A stretch of DNA of 11,543 nt, taken from contig JAAYXG010000687.1 in assembly GCA_012516015.1 (NCBI GenBank), positions 1-11,543 on the forward strand, written 5' to 3'. The translations under genes and the position numbers were made by a program. Source of the stretch: Lysobacteraceae bacterium (GTDB lineage: Bacteria; Pseudomonadota; Gammaproteobacteria; Steroidobacterales; Steroidobacteraceae). The notes under the pieces were generated by a model, which searched no databases, was not told where the DNA came from, and saw nothing but the letters and a program-made list of their open reading frames with translations. Positions 1-6,591 of the stretch are shown here, in pieces (the first letter of the stretch is position 1; every line of letters begins with the position of its first letter).

Positions 1-701
1 CGCATGGGGCGGCGTATTCGATCAATCGAGGCCTGTGGGGCATCACGATCGGTGGTAAGGAAACGCTCACCTCCGAGGGAAGCATTCCCGAGCATGCCTG
101 GGTTCTCTCGAAGACGGCCTTCACGAATCCGTGTCCGCCCGAGTCGCACACGATCGGCTTCGAGCAAGGCGTGCCCGTCAGCTTGGACGGCGCGATGCTC
201 GATCCGGTGAGCCTCATCGAGCAGCTCGAAGCGATCGGCGCGAAGTTCGGAGTCGGTCGAGGCATTCATCTGGGCGACACGATCATCGGCACCAAAGGCC
301 GGGTTGCATTCGAAGCGCCGGCCGCCGAAGCGCTGATCAACGCGCATCGCGAGCTCGAAAAGCTCGTCATGACCGGCCGTCAGCAACGCATCAAGGAAAT
401 GCTGTCGGGCCCCTACGGCGATCTCGTGCACGAGGGCCAACACTTGGATCCGGTGTGCCGAGACATCGAAGCATTGTTCCTGGCTTCGCAAGCGCGCGTC
501 ACGGGCGAGGTGAAGCTGCTCTATCGCCCCGGTCAGGCCTTCATCGAAGGCGTGACTTCGCCCTACTCGCTGATGGCGGCGTCCAAAGGTGTGTACGGCG
601 AAGCCGCCGGCGAATGGACTGCCGCGGATGCGCTCGGCTTCTCGAAGATGGTCGGACTGCCCGGCATGTTCTGGGCGCGCGCCGGCAAGCCCTCGTCTTA
701 G
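1..701 (+). CDS. argG: Argininosuccinate synthase, C-terminal part (5' end outside window)
   Basis: Joins citrulline and aspartate with ATP to form argininosuccinate, the penultimate step of arginine synthesis, in the cytosol. The reading frame is open from the first complete codon at 3 and ends at TAG 699-701, giving 232 residues of a protein usually near 400. The visible part begins inside the conserved synthetase segment (YSINRGLWG, then a stretch ending in WVLSKTAF) and continues through GRGIHLGDTIIGTKGR and a C-terminal region with SPYSLMAASKGVYGE, all typical of ArgG. An internal ATG at 171 opens the same frame but is not the start, because family homology continues upstream of it. It is the first gene of an arginine run on this strand; the next gene starts 27 bp downstream. 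Identification is firm; the N-terminal ATP-binding P-loop lies outside the window and could not be checked. Confidence 0.93.
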   Translation, partial: HGAAYSINRGLWGITIGGKETLTSEGSIPEHAWVLSKTAFTNPCPPESHTIGFEQGVPVSLDGAMLDPVSLIEQLEAIGAKFGVGRGIHLGDTIIGTKGRVAFEAPAAEALINAHRELEKLVMTGRQQRIKEMLSGPYGDLVHEGQHLDPVCRDIEALFLASQARVTGEVKLLYRPGQAFIEGVTSPYSLMAASKGVYGEAAGEWTAADALGFSKMVGLPGMFWARAGKPSS

Positions 702-704
702 ATC

Positions 705-725
705 CGTCACTCGTTACTCGTCACA
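705..725. repeat. Three in-phase heptads, CGTCACT type, before the P-loop gene
   Basis: The units CGTCACT (705-711), CGTTACT (712-718) and CGTCACA (719-725) follow one another without a break. They begin 3 bp after the argG stop and end 3 bp before the ATG at 729. They occupy the place where a Shine-Dalgarno sequence would be expected, and none is seen. A closely similar array precedes argF' (4292-4319), and the right arm of the repeat before argD uses the related unit CGTCAAC. No matching inverted arm is visible here. Confidence 0.6.
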
Positions 726-728
726 TCT

Positions 729-1808
729 ATGAAGACCGTAGTCGTCGACAAGCTCGCCTCCATCACGCAGGCATTGAACCTGAAACGCGAGCTGCGCGTC
801 GCCACCACCGACATTCCATGCGAGGAAGGCGTGGTGCTCGTGGTCGAGATCTTGAACAACAAGTCGACCTACAACACGCTCGAGCTCACGAGCGGCCGCA
901 TGGCGAAGGTGTCGAAGGGCGACATCATCGTAGGCGCGCTCGGACACCGTCAGGCGCTGTTCGGCTATTCGGGTCATTTGCCCGAGTCGATCAAGGCGGG
1001 CGACGTCATCCAGGTGCTCAACATCGGCGGCGTGCTCGGCGTCGTCGATTCCGTCAATCCGGAGAAGGGCCGCCCGTTCGATGCACGCGTGATCGGCGTC
1101 GTCTTGCAGTTCCCTTATCTCGGCGAGCGCATCGGCGTGCCCGCGCGCGTTGGCTATCAACGGCTCGACTACAACGCAACGCTCGACGCGCGCGGCGTAC
1201 CCGTGGTTGCCCTCGCCGGCACGTGCATGGAAGCGGGCAAGACCGCCGCCGCCTGCCAGATCGTCGCGCGCATGCGTCATCGCGGTCTCAACGTGCATGC
1301 GTTCAAAGCGACGGGCGTCTCCTTACGGCGCGACATTCTCGCGATGGAAGATGCCGGTGCGCGGCGCAGCATCATCTTTACCGATCTCGGTGTCGTCACG
1401 ACCACGGCGAAGAACGGTCCGGCCATCACGCGCGCACTGTTGAGCGAGATGGCTCAGGGAAATCCGGACGTCATCGTATTCGAGCTCGGGGACGGTCTTC
1501 TCGGGGCGTATGGTGTCGAGGCCATTCTCTCTGCACCCGACATTCGCGCGGCCATCACTTCGGTCGTGCTGTCGGCGAACGATCCGGTGGCGGCATGGGG
1601 CGGCGTGAAATTGCTTCGCGAGCGTTTCGGGATCGAGCCGGCCGTCGTGACCGGTCGTGCGACGGACAACGCAGTCGGTGTGAACATCATCCGCGAGCAG
1701 CTTGGCGTCCCCGCGTTCAACGCGATCACGGACGGAGCGGCGCTCGCCGATCGAGTGATCGAGTCGGCGGGCCTCGCGAACAAAGCGGCGGCGAAGGTGG
1801 CGGAATGA
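729..1808 (+). CDS. Uncharacterised P-loop NTPase (BioD/MobB-like fold) inside the arginine cluster
   Basis: I do not recognise the specific family. The 359-residue protein has two parts. Residues 1 to about 150 are rich in predicted beta strands and turns and carry GALGHRQALFGYSG (69-82) and IQVLNIGGVLG (94-104). Residues about 157-345 form a nucleotide-binding domain opening with a strand and the Walker A loop GTCMEAGKT (164-172, Lys171). This is followed by a helix, FKATG (192-196), an acidic strand end FELGDG (251-256) and VVLSAND (279-285). A GT-x4-GKT loop after a hydrophobic strand, with a lysine motif about 20 residues on, resembles the dethiobiotin synthetase / MobB / CobQ class and DUF1611-type proteins; this is inference from pattern only. 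No signal peptide or membrane segment is seen. It lies 27 bp after argG and 119 bp before argC, so co-expression with arginine genes is likely. The role is unknown; a ligase, a regulator or a nucleotide-dependent accessory factor are all possible. Confidence 0.75.
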   Translation: MKTVVVDKLASITQALNLKRELRVATTDIPCEEGVVLVVEILNNKSTYNTLELTSGRMAKVSKGDIIVGALGHRQALFGYSGHLPESIKAGDVIQVLNIGGVLGVVDSVNPEKGRPFDARVIGVVLQFPYLGERIGVPARVGYQRLDYNATLDARGVPVVALAGTCMEAGKTAAACQIVARMRHRGLNVHAFKATGVSLRRDILAMEDAGARRSIIFTDLGVVTTTAKNGPAITRALLSEMAQGNPDVIVFELGDGLLGAYGVEAILSAPDIRAAITSVVLSANDPVAAWGGVKLLRERFGIEPAVVTGRATDNAVGVNIIREQLGVPAFNAITDGAALADRVIESAGLANKAAAKVAE

Positions 1809-1810
1809 GC

Positions 1811-1916
1811 ATGGCAATGCGGCTTGTGGCATGGGGCTCGGATCAGAGCTGCGACGCTCAAGCGTCGTCTTCTTGCTCATTCCTGCCCAAACCCCACGCC
1901 CCGAGCCCGATACCCT
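1811..1916. repeat. Intergenic inverted repeat A with G-rich heptad arms
   Basis: The left arm (1811-1841) reads in units such as ATGCGGC, TTGTGGC, ATGGGGC. The right arm (1886-1916) is the inverted counterpart (GCCCGAT, GCCCCGA, ACCCCAC), so the arms pair at about 18 of 25 positions. The 44-bp core holds a perfect small hairpin with 7-bp arms CGACGCT / AGCGTCG at 1852-1858 and 1861-1867, followed by TCTTCTT. On the complementary strand the right arm has five runs of three or four G spaced by 3-4 bases, a canonical quadruplex motif. The element starts 2 bp after the P-loop gene stop; the Shine-Dalgarno sequence of argC (AGGA, 1917-1920) follows directly. The right arm matches that of the element at 6421-6570 in 29 of 31 bases. 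Confidence 0.75.
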
Positions 1917-1927
1917 AGGAAAGATTC

Positions 1928-2992
1928 ATGGCCATCACCAAGCTTCCAACGATCGTTCTCGGCGGCACAGGGTACGTTTCCGGCGAGCTCTTGCGCTTGA
2001 TCGCAGCTCATCCGCATCTCGACCTCAAAGCCGTGTTGTCCGACAGTCACCCGGGCGAGCGGGTCGCGAAATCGTTCCCTCATCTGGCACCCGCTTATCC
2101 GGAGCTCACGTTCTCGAGCCTCGAGGCGGTCACGAAGCTCGTGGGCGACCTACCGGATACAGCATTGGTCTCGGCAGCGCCGCACGGTGTCGCAGCCAAG
2201 TTGATCGATGACGTCCTCACGGCCGCAGAGAAGGCGGGCACGCGTATTCGCGCCTTCGACATTTCCGCGGACTATCGCTACACGAGCGCAAGTGCGTACG
2301 AAGCCGTGTACAAACATGCGCATGGCGCGCCCGCTCGCATCACGCAGTTCAGCTGCGCCGTGCCCGAGCACCTCGACACACTGCCGACGGCGCACGTCGC
2401 GCATCCGGGATGCTTCGCGACGGCGGTGCTGCTCGCGAGCGTGCCGCTCTTGAAGCTCGATCTGATCGAGCCGCGCTTGTATGTCACGGGCATAACGGGC
2501 AGCACGGGTTCGGGCCGAACGCCCACGGCAGGCACGCACCATCCGCAGCGGCACAGCGATTTCTACGCCTACAACCCGCTCTCGCATCGACACACGCCCG
2601 AGATCGTCGCGCTCGCGGCGGCGGCGACGAGCGTCGATGCCGAGTTCAACTTCGTGCCGCACTCCGGTCCGTTCGCGCGCGGTATTCATGTCACTGTCCA
2701 AGCGCACGCGCGCCGCGGAATCCGAACGACCGAGTTGCTCGAACAACTCGGCGCGTTCTATCGCGGCAAACCGTTCGTGCGCGTGACGGACACATTGCCC
2801 CACGTCAAGGATGTCGCGGGCAGCAACTATTCGTTCGTGAGCGGTGCCGCAGGCGGCACGACGATTGCCACGATGTGCGTCGTGGACAATCTCGTGAAGG
2901 GCGCGGCAGGCGGCGCCCTTCAGTGGCTGAATCGCGCGTACGGTTTCGAGGAGACCGCCGGCCTCAGCGCGCCGGCAGCCGGATGGACCTGA
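1928..2992 (+). CDS. argC: N-acetyl-gamma-glutamyl-phosphate reductase (or N-succinyl equivalent)
   Basis: Reduces the acylated glutamyl phosphate made by ArgB to the semialdehyde, with NADPH, in the cytosol. The 354-residue protein opens with the dinucleotide-binding loop GGTGYVSGE (12-20) and carries the active-site cysteine in AHPGCFAT (Cys162). The substrate-side segment follows: GITGSTGSGRTPTAGTHHPQ (188-207), then HRHTPEI (220-226) and FVPHSGPFARGIH (242-254). Length is in the normal range for the family. The start at 1928 is supported by AGGA seven bases upstream and by the N-terminal glycine loop falling where expected. It sits 119 bp after the P-loop gene and 96 bp before argD; both gaps are filled by heptad repeats. 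Acetyl versus succinyl substrate cannot be told from this sequence and depends on the ambiguous ArgF'. Confidence 0.93.
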   Translation: MAITKLPTIVLGGTGYVSGELLRLIAAHPHLDLKAVLSDSHPGERVAKSFPHLAPAYPELTFSSLEAVTKLVGDLPDTALVSAAPHGVAAKLIDDVLTAAEKAGTRIRAFDISADYRYTSASAYEAVYKHAHGAPARITQFSCAVPEHLDTLPTAHVAHPGCFATAVLLASVPLLKLDLIEPRLYVTGITGSTGSGRTPTAGTHHPQRHSDFYAYNPLSHRHTPEIVALAAAATSVDAEFNFVPHSGPFARGIHVTVQAHARRGIRTTELLEQLGAFYRGKPFVRVTDTLPHVKDVAGSNYSFVSGAAGGTTIATMCVVDNLVKGAAGGALQWLNRAYGFEETAGLSAPAAGWT

Positions 2993-2999
2993 AGATGAT

Positions 3000-3078
3000 T
3001 GACAGCAGCCAGCTGACAGTCGACAGCAAACCTGCGTTGCCGTCTCTGGCCGTCAACCGCCAACCGTCAACTGTCGAC
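3000..3078. repeat. Intergenic inverted repeat B with TGACAGC / CGTCAAC heptads
   Basis: The left arm has four in-phase heptads from 3000 to 3027 (TGACAGC, AGCCAGC, TGACAGT, CGACAGC). The right arm has four from 3051 to 3078 (CGTCAAC, CGCCAAC, CGTCAAC, TGTCGAC). Inverted against each other they agree at roughly 18 of 28 positions. The core is about 22 bp with nothing recognisable. The element starts 7 bp after the argC stop and ends 10 bp before the argD ATG. No Shine-Dalgarno sequence is visible between the array and that ATG. Confidence 0.65.
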
Positions 3079-3088
3079 CAACAAACAC

Positions 3089-4267
3089 ATGAATAACAAA
3101 GCAGACAACGTGACCTCGATCAATCGCGCACTGCCCGATCATCTCGCGCCTGTCTTCGCGCACTTTCCGCTCGAGATCGTCGATGCGAAAGGCGTGTACC
3201 TGCACACGCCGAGCGGACGCCGCGTGCTCGACCTCTATGGCGGACATGCTGTGGCCGCGCTCGGCTACGGTCATCCTCGCTGGGTCGAAGCGCTCACTTC
3301 GCAAGCACGGGCGCTTTGCTTTCAGAGCAATGCCGTTCCCCTCGACGTGCGGCGACGCGCCGCCACGAAGCTCGCGGAATTCTGCGGCCTCGGGCTCGAC
3401 ACGGTTTTCTTCGTGAACTCCGGCGCGGAAGCGAACGAAAATGCGCTCAAGCTCGCCTGCAAGATGACAGGCGGCACGAAAGTGGTCGCGATCGAGGGCG
3501 GATTTCACGGCCGCACGGCAGCCGCCGGCGCGGTGACTTGGGGTGCGGAGAAGAAATGGTACGGCTTTCCGGCCAAGCCGTTCGAGGTCACCTTCATCAA
3601 GCCGAGCGACGTCGATCGTCTCGGCGCGCTCATCGACGATCAAACGGCCGCGGTAATCGTCGAGCCGGTGCAAGGCGTCGCGGGCGCGGTCGATCTGCCG
3701 AAGAGCTTTCTCGAGGCACTGCGTTTCCGTTGCAGCGAGAACGGCTCGATCTTGATCTTCGATGAGGTGCAATGCGGCGTCGGCCGAACGGGCTATCCGT
3801 TCGCCGCGAACATGTACGGCGTGACGCCCGACATCATTACGACCGCCAAGGCATTGGGTGCGGGATTTCCGGTATCCGCGATGCTCGTTGCCGACCATGT
3901 CGCGAGCTATCTCAAGATGGATTCGCTCGGCACGACGTTCGGCGGCGGCCCGATGGCGTGCGCGGCCGTCGAAGCCGTGTTGGACATCATCGAAGCGGAG
4001 AAGCTGCTCGAGAACGTGCAGAAGCGGTCGGCCGAAATTCGTCAGACGTGTGTCGTGGGCCCAGTCACCGGCACGCAAGGCGCGGGCTTGCTGCTCGGCT
4101 TGCGCACGACGCGGCCCGCGAAAGACATTCAAGCCGAGCTGCTGCGGCAGGGCATCCTCACCGGCACGAGCGCCGACCCGCACGTTCTGCGCATCCTCGC
4201 GCCGTTCGTATTGGAGAGCGAGCACGTGGATCAGCTGCGCGACGCGCTGGCGCGCATCGCTCGATGA
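3089..4267 (+). CDS. argD: Acetylornithine (or succinylornithine) aminotransferase, class III PLP enzyme
   Basis: Transfers the amino group of glutamate to N-acylglutamate semialdehyde, giving N-acylornithine; PLP-dependent, cytosolic. The 392-residue protein has the class III pattern in order: SGAEANENALKLA (111-123) and FHGRT (139-143), which contribute to PLP and substrate binding, VEPVQG (191-196), then FDEVQCGVGRTG (224-235) with Asp225 for the pyridine nitrogen. TTAKALGAGFP (251-261) carries the Schiff-base Lys254, and FGGGPMACAA follows. Length is close to E. coli ArgD (about 406). The start at 3089 (MNNKADNV) has no clear Shine-Dalgarno sequence. Position between argC and argF' fixes the arginine role; ornithine or GABA aminotransferases share the fold but would not be expected here. 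Confidence 0.92.
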   Translation: MNNKADNVTSINRALPDHLAPVFAHFPLEIVDAKGVYLHTPSGRRVLDLYGGHAVAALGYGHPRWVEALTSQARALCFQSNAVPLDVRRRAATKLAEFCGLGLDTVFFVNSGAEANENALKLACKMTGGTKVVAIEGGFHGRTAAAGAVTWGAEKKWYGFPAKPFEVTFIKPSDVDRLGALIDDQTAAVIVEPVQGVAGAVDLPKSFLEALRFRCSENGSILIFDEVQCGVGRTGYPFAANMYGVTPDIITTAKALGAGFPVSAMLVADHVASYLKMDSLGTTFGGGPMACAAVEAVLDIIEAEKLLENVQKRSAEIRQTCVVGPVTGTQGAGLLLGLRTTRPAKDIQAELLRQGILTGTSADPHVLRILAPFVLESEHVDQLRDALARIAR

Positions 4268-4291
4268 CGGGAGATCCCCGCGCTCTTTGAC

Positions 4292-4319
4292 CGCCACCCC
4301 TAACGCGTCACTCATCACA
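4292..4319. repeat. Four in-phase heptads, CGTCACT type, before argF'
   Basis: Units CGCCACC (4292), CCTAACG (4299), CGTCACT (4306) and CATCACA (4313) stand in a strict 7-bp register and end 7 bp before the argF' ATG at 4327. The last two closely repeat units of the array before the P-loop gene at 705-725. No inverted partner arm is visible, and no Shine-Dalgarno sequence lies between the array and the start codon. The first two units are degenerate and could be chance. Confidence 0.5.
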
Positions 4320-4326
4320 TCCGCTT

Positions 4327-5325
4327 ATGAACCGCTTTCTCGACCTCTCCGAGTTCCCGCGCGAGCAAATCAAGGATCTGCTCGGCTTGGCCGCGCGCCT
4401 GCAGCAACATCCGCAGCCGCAAGCCCTTGCCGGCAAAGTGCTGGGCCTTTTGTTCTTGAACCCATCGCTGCGTACGCTCGCATCGTTTCAAAGCGCGATG
4501 ATGCGGCTCGGCGGTACCGCCGTCGTCATTACGCCGGGCCAAGGCACGTGGCAAATGGAGACGCGTGCCGGGGCGATCATGAACGGAACCGCCGCCGAGC
4601 ACGTGCGCGAGGCCGTGCCGGTGCTCGCATCGTATTGCGACGCGATGGGCATCCGCATGTTCGCCGAAGGACGGAACCTCGCGGCGGATCTGGCGGAGAC
4701 CGGCTTTCGCATGATGGCGGATCTTTGCGACAAGCCGCTCGTGAACATGGAATCGGCGGTGAGCCATCCGTGCCAGGCGTTGGCCGATTGGCATACGATG
4801 GATGAGCTGCGCGTGCCCGAGCGCGGCAAGTTCGTACTCACCTGGGCGAACCATCCGCGCGCGCTGCCGCTCGCGGTGCCCGCCTCGACCGTGCACATGG
4901 CTGCGATGCGCGGCATGGAAGTCGTCGTGCTGCGCCCGGAAGGATTCGCCTTGCCCGAACCGATCATGGAGAAGGCCCGCCAAGCGGCACGTGCGTCCGG
5001 CGGCTCGGTCCACGAAACCACGGATCGCAACGAAGCACTCGAAGGCGCGCACGTGCTGTACGCGAAAGAATGGGGCTCGCCCCAGCACTACGGCGACCAA
5101 GAGGCCGATGCACGGCTGCGCGAATACTTGAGCGACTGGTGCGTGAAGGATTCGTGGTTCAAGAACGCGGATCGCAATTGTCATTTCATGCATTGTCTAC
5201 CGGTGCGGCGCAACGTCGCGGTCGCCGACGAAGTCCTCGACGGACCGCGCAGCGTCGTCATCCGCGAGGCGTTTAATCGAATGGTGGTGCAGATGGCGGT
5301 GCTTTATCGCCTTCTGCGGGGCTGA
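4327..5325 (+). CDS. argF': N-acylornithine carbamoyltransferase (acetyl- or succinylornithine type)
   Basis: Transfers the carbamoyl group from carbamoyl phosphate to N-acylated ornithine, giving N-acylcitrulline; this replaces ornithine carbamoyltransferase in xanthomonads and Bacteroidetes. The 332 residues match that subgroup: NPSLRT (45-50) in the phosphate-binding loop, Trp75, HPCQ (147-150), TWANHPRALP (172-181), YAKEWG (245-250) and MHCLPVRRN (288-296). The usual ornithine-enzyme SMG loop is absent. Two points are odd. The residue that separates acetylornithine (Glu92, Xanthomonas) from succinylornithine enzymes (Pro90, Bacteroides) is Ala90 here (codon 4594-4596), and the lysine carboxylated in the Xanthomonas enzyme (Lys302) is Ala298. 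The phosphate loop also reads SLRTL where most transcarbamylases have SxRTR. Overall wording is nearer the Bacteroides succinylornithine enzyme. No Shine-Dalgarno sequence is visible; the start is chosen by family N-terminus. Comparison sequences are from memory. Confidence 0.9.
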   Translation: MNRFLDLSEFPREQIKDLLGLAARLQQHPQPQALAGKVLGLLFLNPSLRTLASFQSAMMRLGGTAVVITPGQGTWQMETRAGAIMNGTAAEHVREAVPVLASYCDAMGIRMFAEGRNLAADLAETGFRMMADLCDKPLVNMESAVSHPCQALADWHTMDELRVPERGKFVLTWANHPRALPLAVPASTVHMAAMRGMEVVVLRPEGFALPEPIMEKARQAARASGGSVHETTDRNEALEGAHVLYAKEWGSPQHYGDQEADARLREYLSDWCVKDSWFKNADRNCHFMHCLPVRRNVAVADEVLDGPRSVVIREAFNRMVVQMAVLYRLLRG

Positions 5326-5333
5326 GTTGAAAA

Positions 5334-5422
5334 AGGGCTGCTGGGCACTGGGCGCTGGGCTCTGGCAAGATGAAGAGACAATCTCTCTGGCCAGAGCCCA
5401 GCGCCCAGAGCCCAGCGGCCCT
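5334..5422. repeat. Intergenic inverted repeat C, near-perfect 33-bp arms of TGGGCNC heptads
   Basis: The left arm (5334-5366) and right arm (5390-5422) are inverted copies matching at 31 of 33 positions. Both read in heptads such as TGGGCAC, TGGGCGC, TGGGCTC. The 23-bp loop holds a small hairpin, AGAGA / TCTCT around CAA (5374-5386). The left arm has four GGG runs with loops of 5, 4 and 4 bases, a canonical G-quadruplex motif, and the right arm has the same on the complementary strand. It begins 8 bp after the argF' stop. No T-tract follows, so it is not a standard intrinsic terminator, though as RNA it would be a very stable stem between argF' and argB. Confidence 0.85.
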
Positions 5423-5481
5423 CATCTCCCGCTGAACCTACTTGGTCGCAAGATTCACTGACCTTTTCCAAGAGTCCCAAC

Positions 5482-5485
5482 GAGG
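5482..5485 (+). promoter_or_regulatory. Shine-Dalgarno sequence deciding the argB start
   Basis: GAGG ten bases upstream of ATG 5496. It supports this ATG over the in-frame TTG at 5442, which would add 18 residues (VARFTDLFQ...) not typical of the family and has no ribosome binding site. Confidence 0.6.
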
Positions 5486-5495
5486 TAGCTTCTCA

Positions 5496-6419
5496 ATGCT
5501 CCGTACCGATCCTTCCGTTGCCGTTCGTGCGTTGCGTAGCGCCGCGCCGTACATTCGCATGTACAAAGGCAAAGTGTTCGTCATCAAGGCGAGCGGGGGC
5601 GTCTTCGGCGATGCAGAATCCACGCGTGCATTGATCGAGCAAGTGGCGATCCTCCATCAAGTCGGCATTCGTGTCGTGCTCGTGCACGGCGGCGGGCCGC
5701 AGCTCACGCAAATACAAGAATCGCTCGGCATCAAGCCGCGTCTCGTTGCCGGCCGGCGCGTCACCGACGAGAAGTCGATGGAAGTGACGAGCATGGTGTT
5801 GAACGGACTCGTCAACACGCAGATCCTGGGCATCTGCCGCGAGCTCGACATCGCCGCGGTCGGCGTGAGCGGGGTCGATGCCGGACTCGTGCGCGCACAC
5901 AAGCGTCCGCCCGTGCAAGTCGAGGGGGAAGTCATCGATTACGGCTTCGTCGGCGACATCGATCTCATCGATGCCAAAGTCTTGCAGCAGCTGCTCGACG
6001 ACGGCTTGATGCCCGTCGTGAGCCCGGTATCGGCGGACGACAAAGGCACGCTGCTCAACATCAATGCAGACACCGTTGCGGCCGGTCTCGGCGCGGCATT
6101 GAAGGCCGAGAAGCTCATGCTCTGCACCGGCGCGCCGGGCATCCTCGAGTCCTTGGATGACCCGCGTTCGATCGTGTCCTACACGGATCTCGTCGGGCTG
6201 CAGAAGTTGAAGGATCAAGGCAGCCTCAAGGACGGCATGCTCCCGAAGGCGAAAGCGATCGAGGAGGCGATTCGCGGCGGCGTGCGACGCGTGCACGTGA
6301 TCTCGTACAAATCGCCCGACAGCATCCTCGCGGAAGTCTTCACGAACGAGGGCACCGGCACGCTCGTCGTGGAGAACATCAGCGCATTGAGCCCAGCCGA
6401 ACAGCAGGCCGGAGGATGA
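5496..6419 (+). CDS. argB: Acetylglutamate kinase, stand-alone
   Basis: Phosphorylates the gamma-carboxylate of N-acylglutamate with ATP, usually the feedback-controlled step of the pathway; cytosolic. The 307 residues show the amino acid kinase fold: Lys31 in the first strand (FVIKASGG), the glycine loop VHGGGPQL (63-70), GRRVTDEK (86-93), NINADTVAAGLG (188-199), TGAPGIL (211-217) and the ATP-side lysine in DGMLPKAKA (Lys251). The first glycine motif reads K-A-S-G-G, one residue longer than the common K-x-G-G. A helix before Lys31 (residues about 7-26, ending PYIRMYKGK) resembles the N-terminal helix of hexameric, arginine-inhibited kinases, so feedback inhibition is plausible but inferred. 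There is no C-terminal GNAT domain, unlike the fused synthase/kinase of Xanthomonas, so another gene must acylate glutamate. The gap before it is 170 bp and holds inverted repeat C. Confidence 0.93.
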   Translation: MLRTDPSVAVRALRSAAPYIRMYKGKVFVIKASGGVFGDAESTRALIEQVAILHQVGIRVVLVHGGGPQLTQIQESLGIKPRLVAGRRVTDEKSMEVTSMVLNGLVNTQILGICRELDIAAVGVSGVDAGLVRAHKRPPVQVEGEVIDYGFVGDIDLIDAKVLQQLLDDGLMPVVSPVSADDKGTLLNINADTVAAGLGAALKAEKLMLCTGAPGILESLDDPRSIVSYTDLVGLQKLKDQGSLKDGMLPKAKAIEEAIRGGVRRVHVISYKSPDSILAEVFTNEGTGTLVVENISALSPAEQQAGG

Positions 6420-6420
6420 C

Positions 6421-6570
6421 TATGGGCATGGGGCTTGGGGCCTGCGGCTTGGGCCGGAAGCAGATGCGTGACCGTTGCAGCGCGCGCAGCGATTCCTTTT
6501 CACCAGCGTGGCGACACGACAGCTTGATGTTTACTCTGACCCAAGCCCCACGCCCCGAGCCCCATACCCT
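6421..6570. repeat. Intergenic inverted repeat D with G-rich heptad arms and 82-bp core
   Basis: The left arm (6421-6455) has units TATGGGC, ATGGGGC, TTGGGGC, CTGCGGC, TTGGGCC. The right arm (6538-6570) inverts to ATGGGGC, TCGGGGC, GTGGGGC, TTGGGTC. Four heptad pairs (6428-6455 with 6538-6565) match at 24 of 28 positions. The core carries GGAAGCA next to the left arm (6456-6462) and CGCGCGCAGCG (6481-6491); both recur, reverse complemented, in the element at 11196-11328. The right arm matches that of element A in 29 of 31 bases. The element starts 1 bp after the argB stop. A reading frame running through it into argH is not a gene. Confidence 0.8.
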
Positions 6571-6580
6571 CGCATCGCGC

Positions 6581-6584
6581 GGAG
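6581..6584 (+). promoter_or_regulatory. Shine-Dalgarno sequence deciding the argH start
   Basis: GGAG with a 7-base spacer before ATG 6592. It supports MTRLWDKG, the usual ArgH N-terminus, over the in-frame ATG at 6475, whose 39 extra codons translate repeat D. Confidence 0.65.
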
Positions 6585-6591
6585 CCGAGCG

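Noticed and set aside
131..1918. Long open frame (595 codons) on the + strand overlapping argG and the P-loop gene.
   Set aside because: It runs out of frame across two recognisable genes, is arginine/histidine-rich without any motif, and is a GC-rich shadow.
3053..4318. 421-codon open frame on the minus strand opposite argD.
   Set aside because: It mirrors argD in a complementary frame, has no motifs and a composition (Arg, Glu, His, Ala) typical of antisense shadows. The same applies to the minus-strand frames at 8552-9772 and 4315-5193.
5334..5450. Element C as an intrinsic transcription terminator.
   Set aside because: No T-run follows the stem, and the gene order suggests continued transcription into argB. 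The same holds for A, D and E, although the small core hairpin of A with TCTTCTT is a weak candidate.
5442..5495. TTG start 18 codons upstream of the argB ATG.
   Set aside because: No ribosome binding site, and the ATG at 5496 has GAGG at a suitable distance.
6475..6591. In-frame N-terminal extension of argH by 39 codons.
   Set aside because: The added residues translate the repeat element D; the family start MTRLWDKG at 6592 has a good Shine-Dalgarno sequence.
702..6591. ArgR operator (ARG box) in the gaps of the arginine cluster.
   Set aside because: No AT-rich palindrome of the ARG-box kind was found; the operon promoter is probably upstream of the window.
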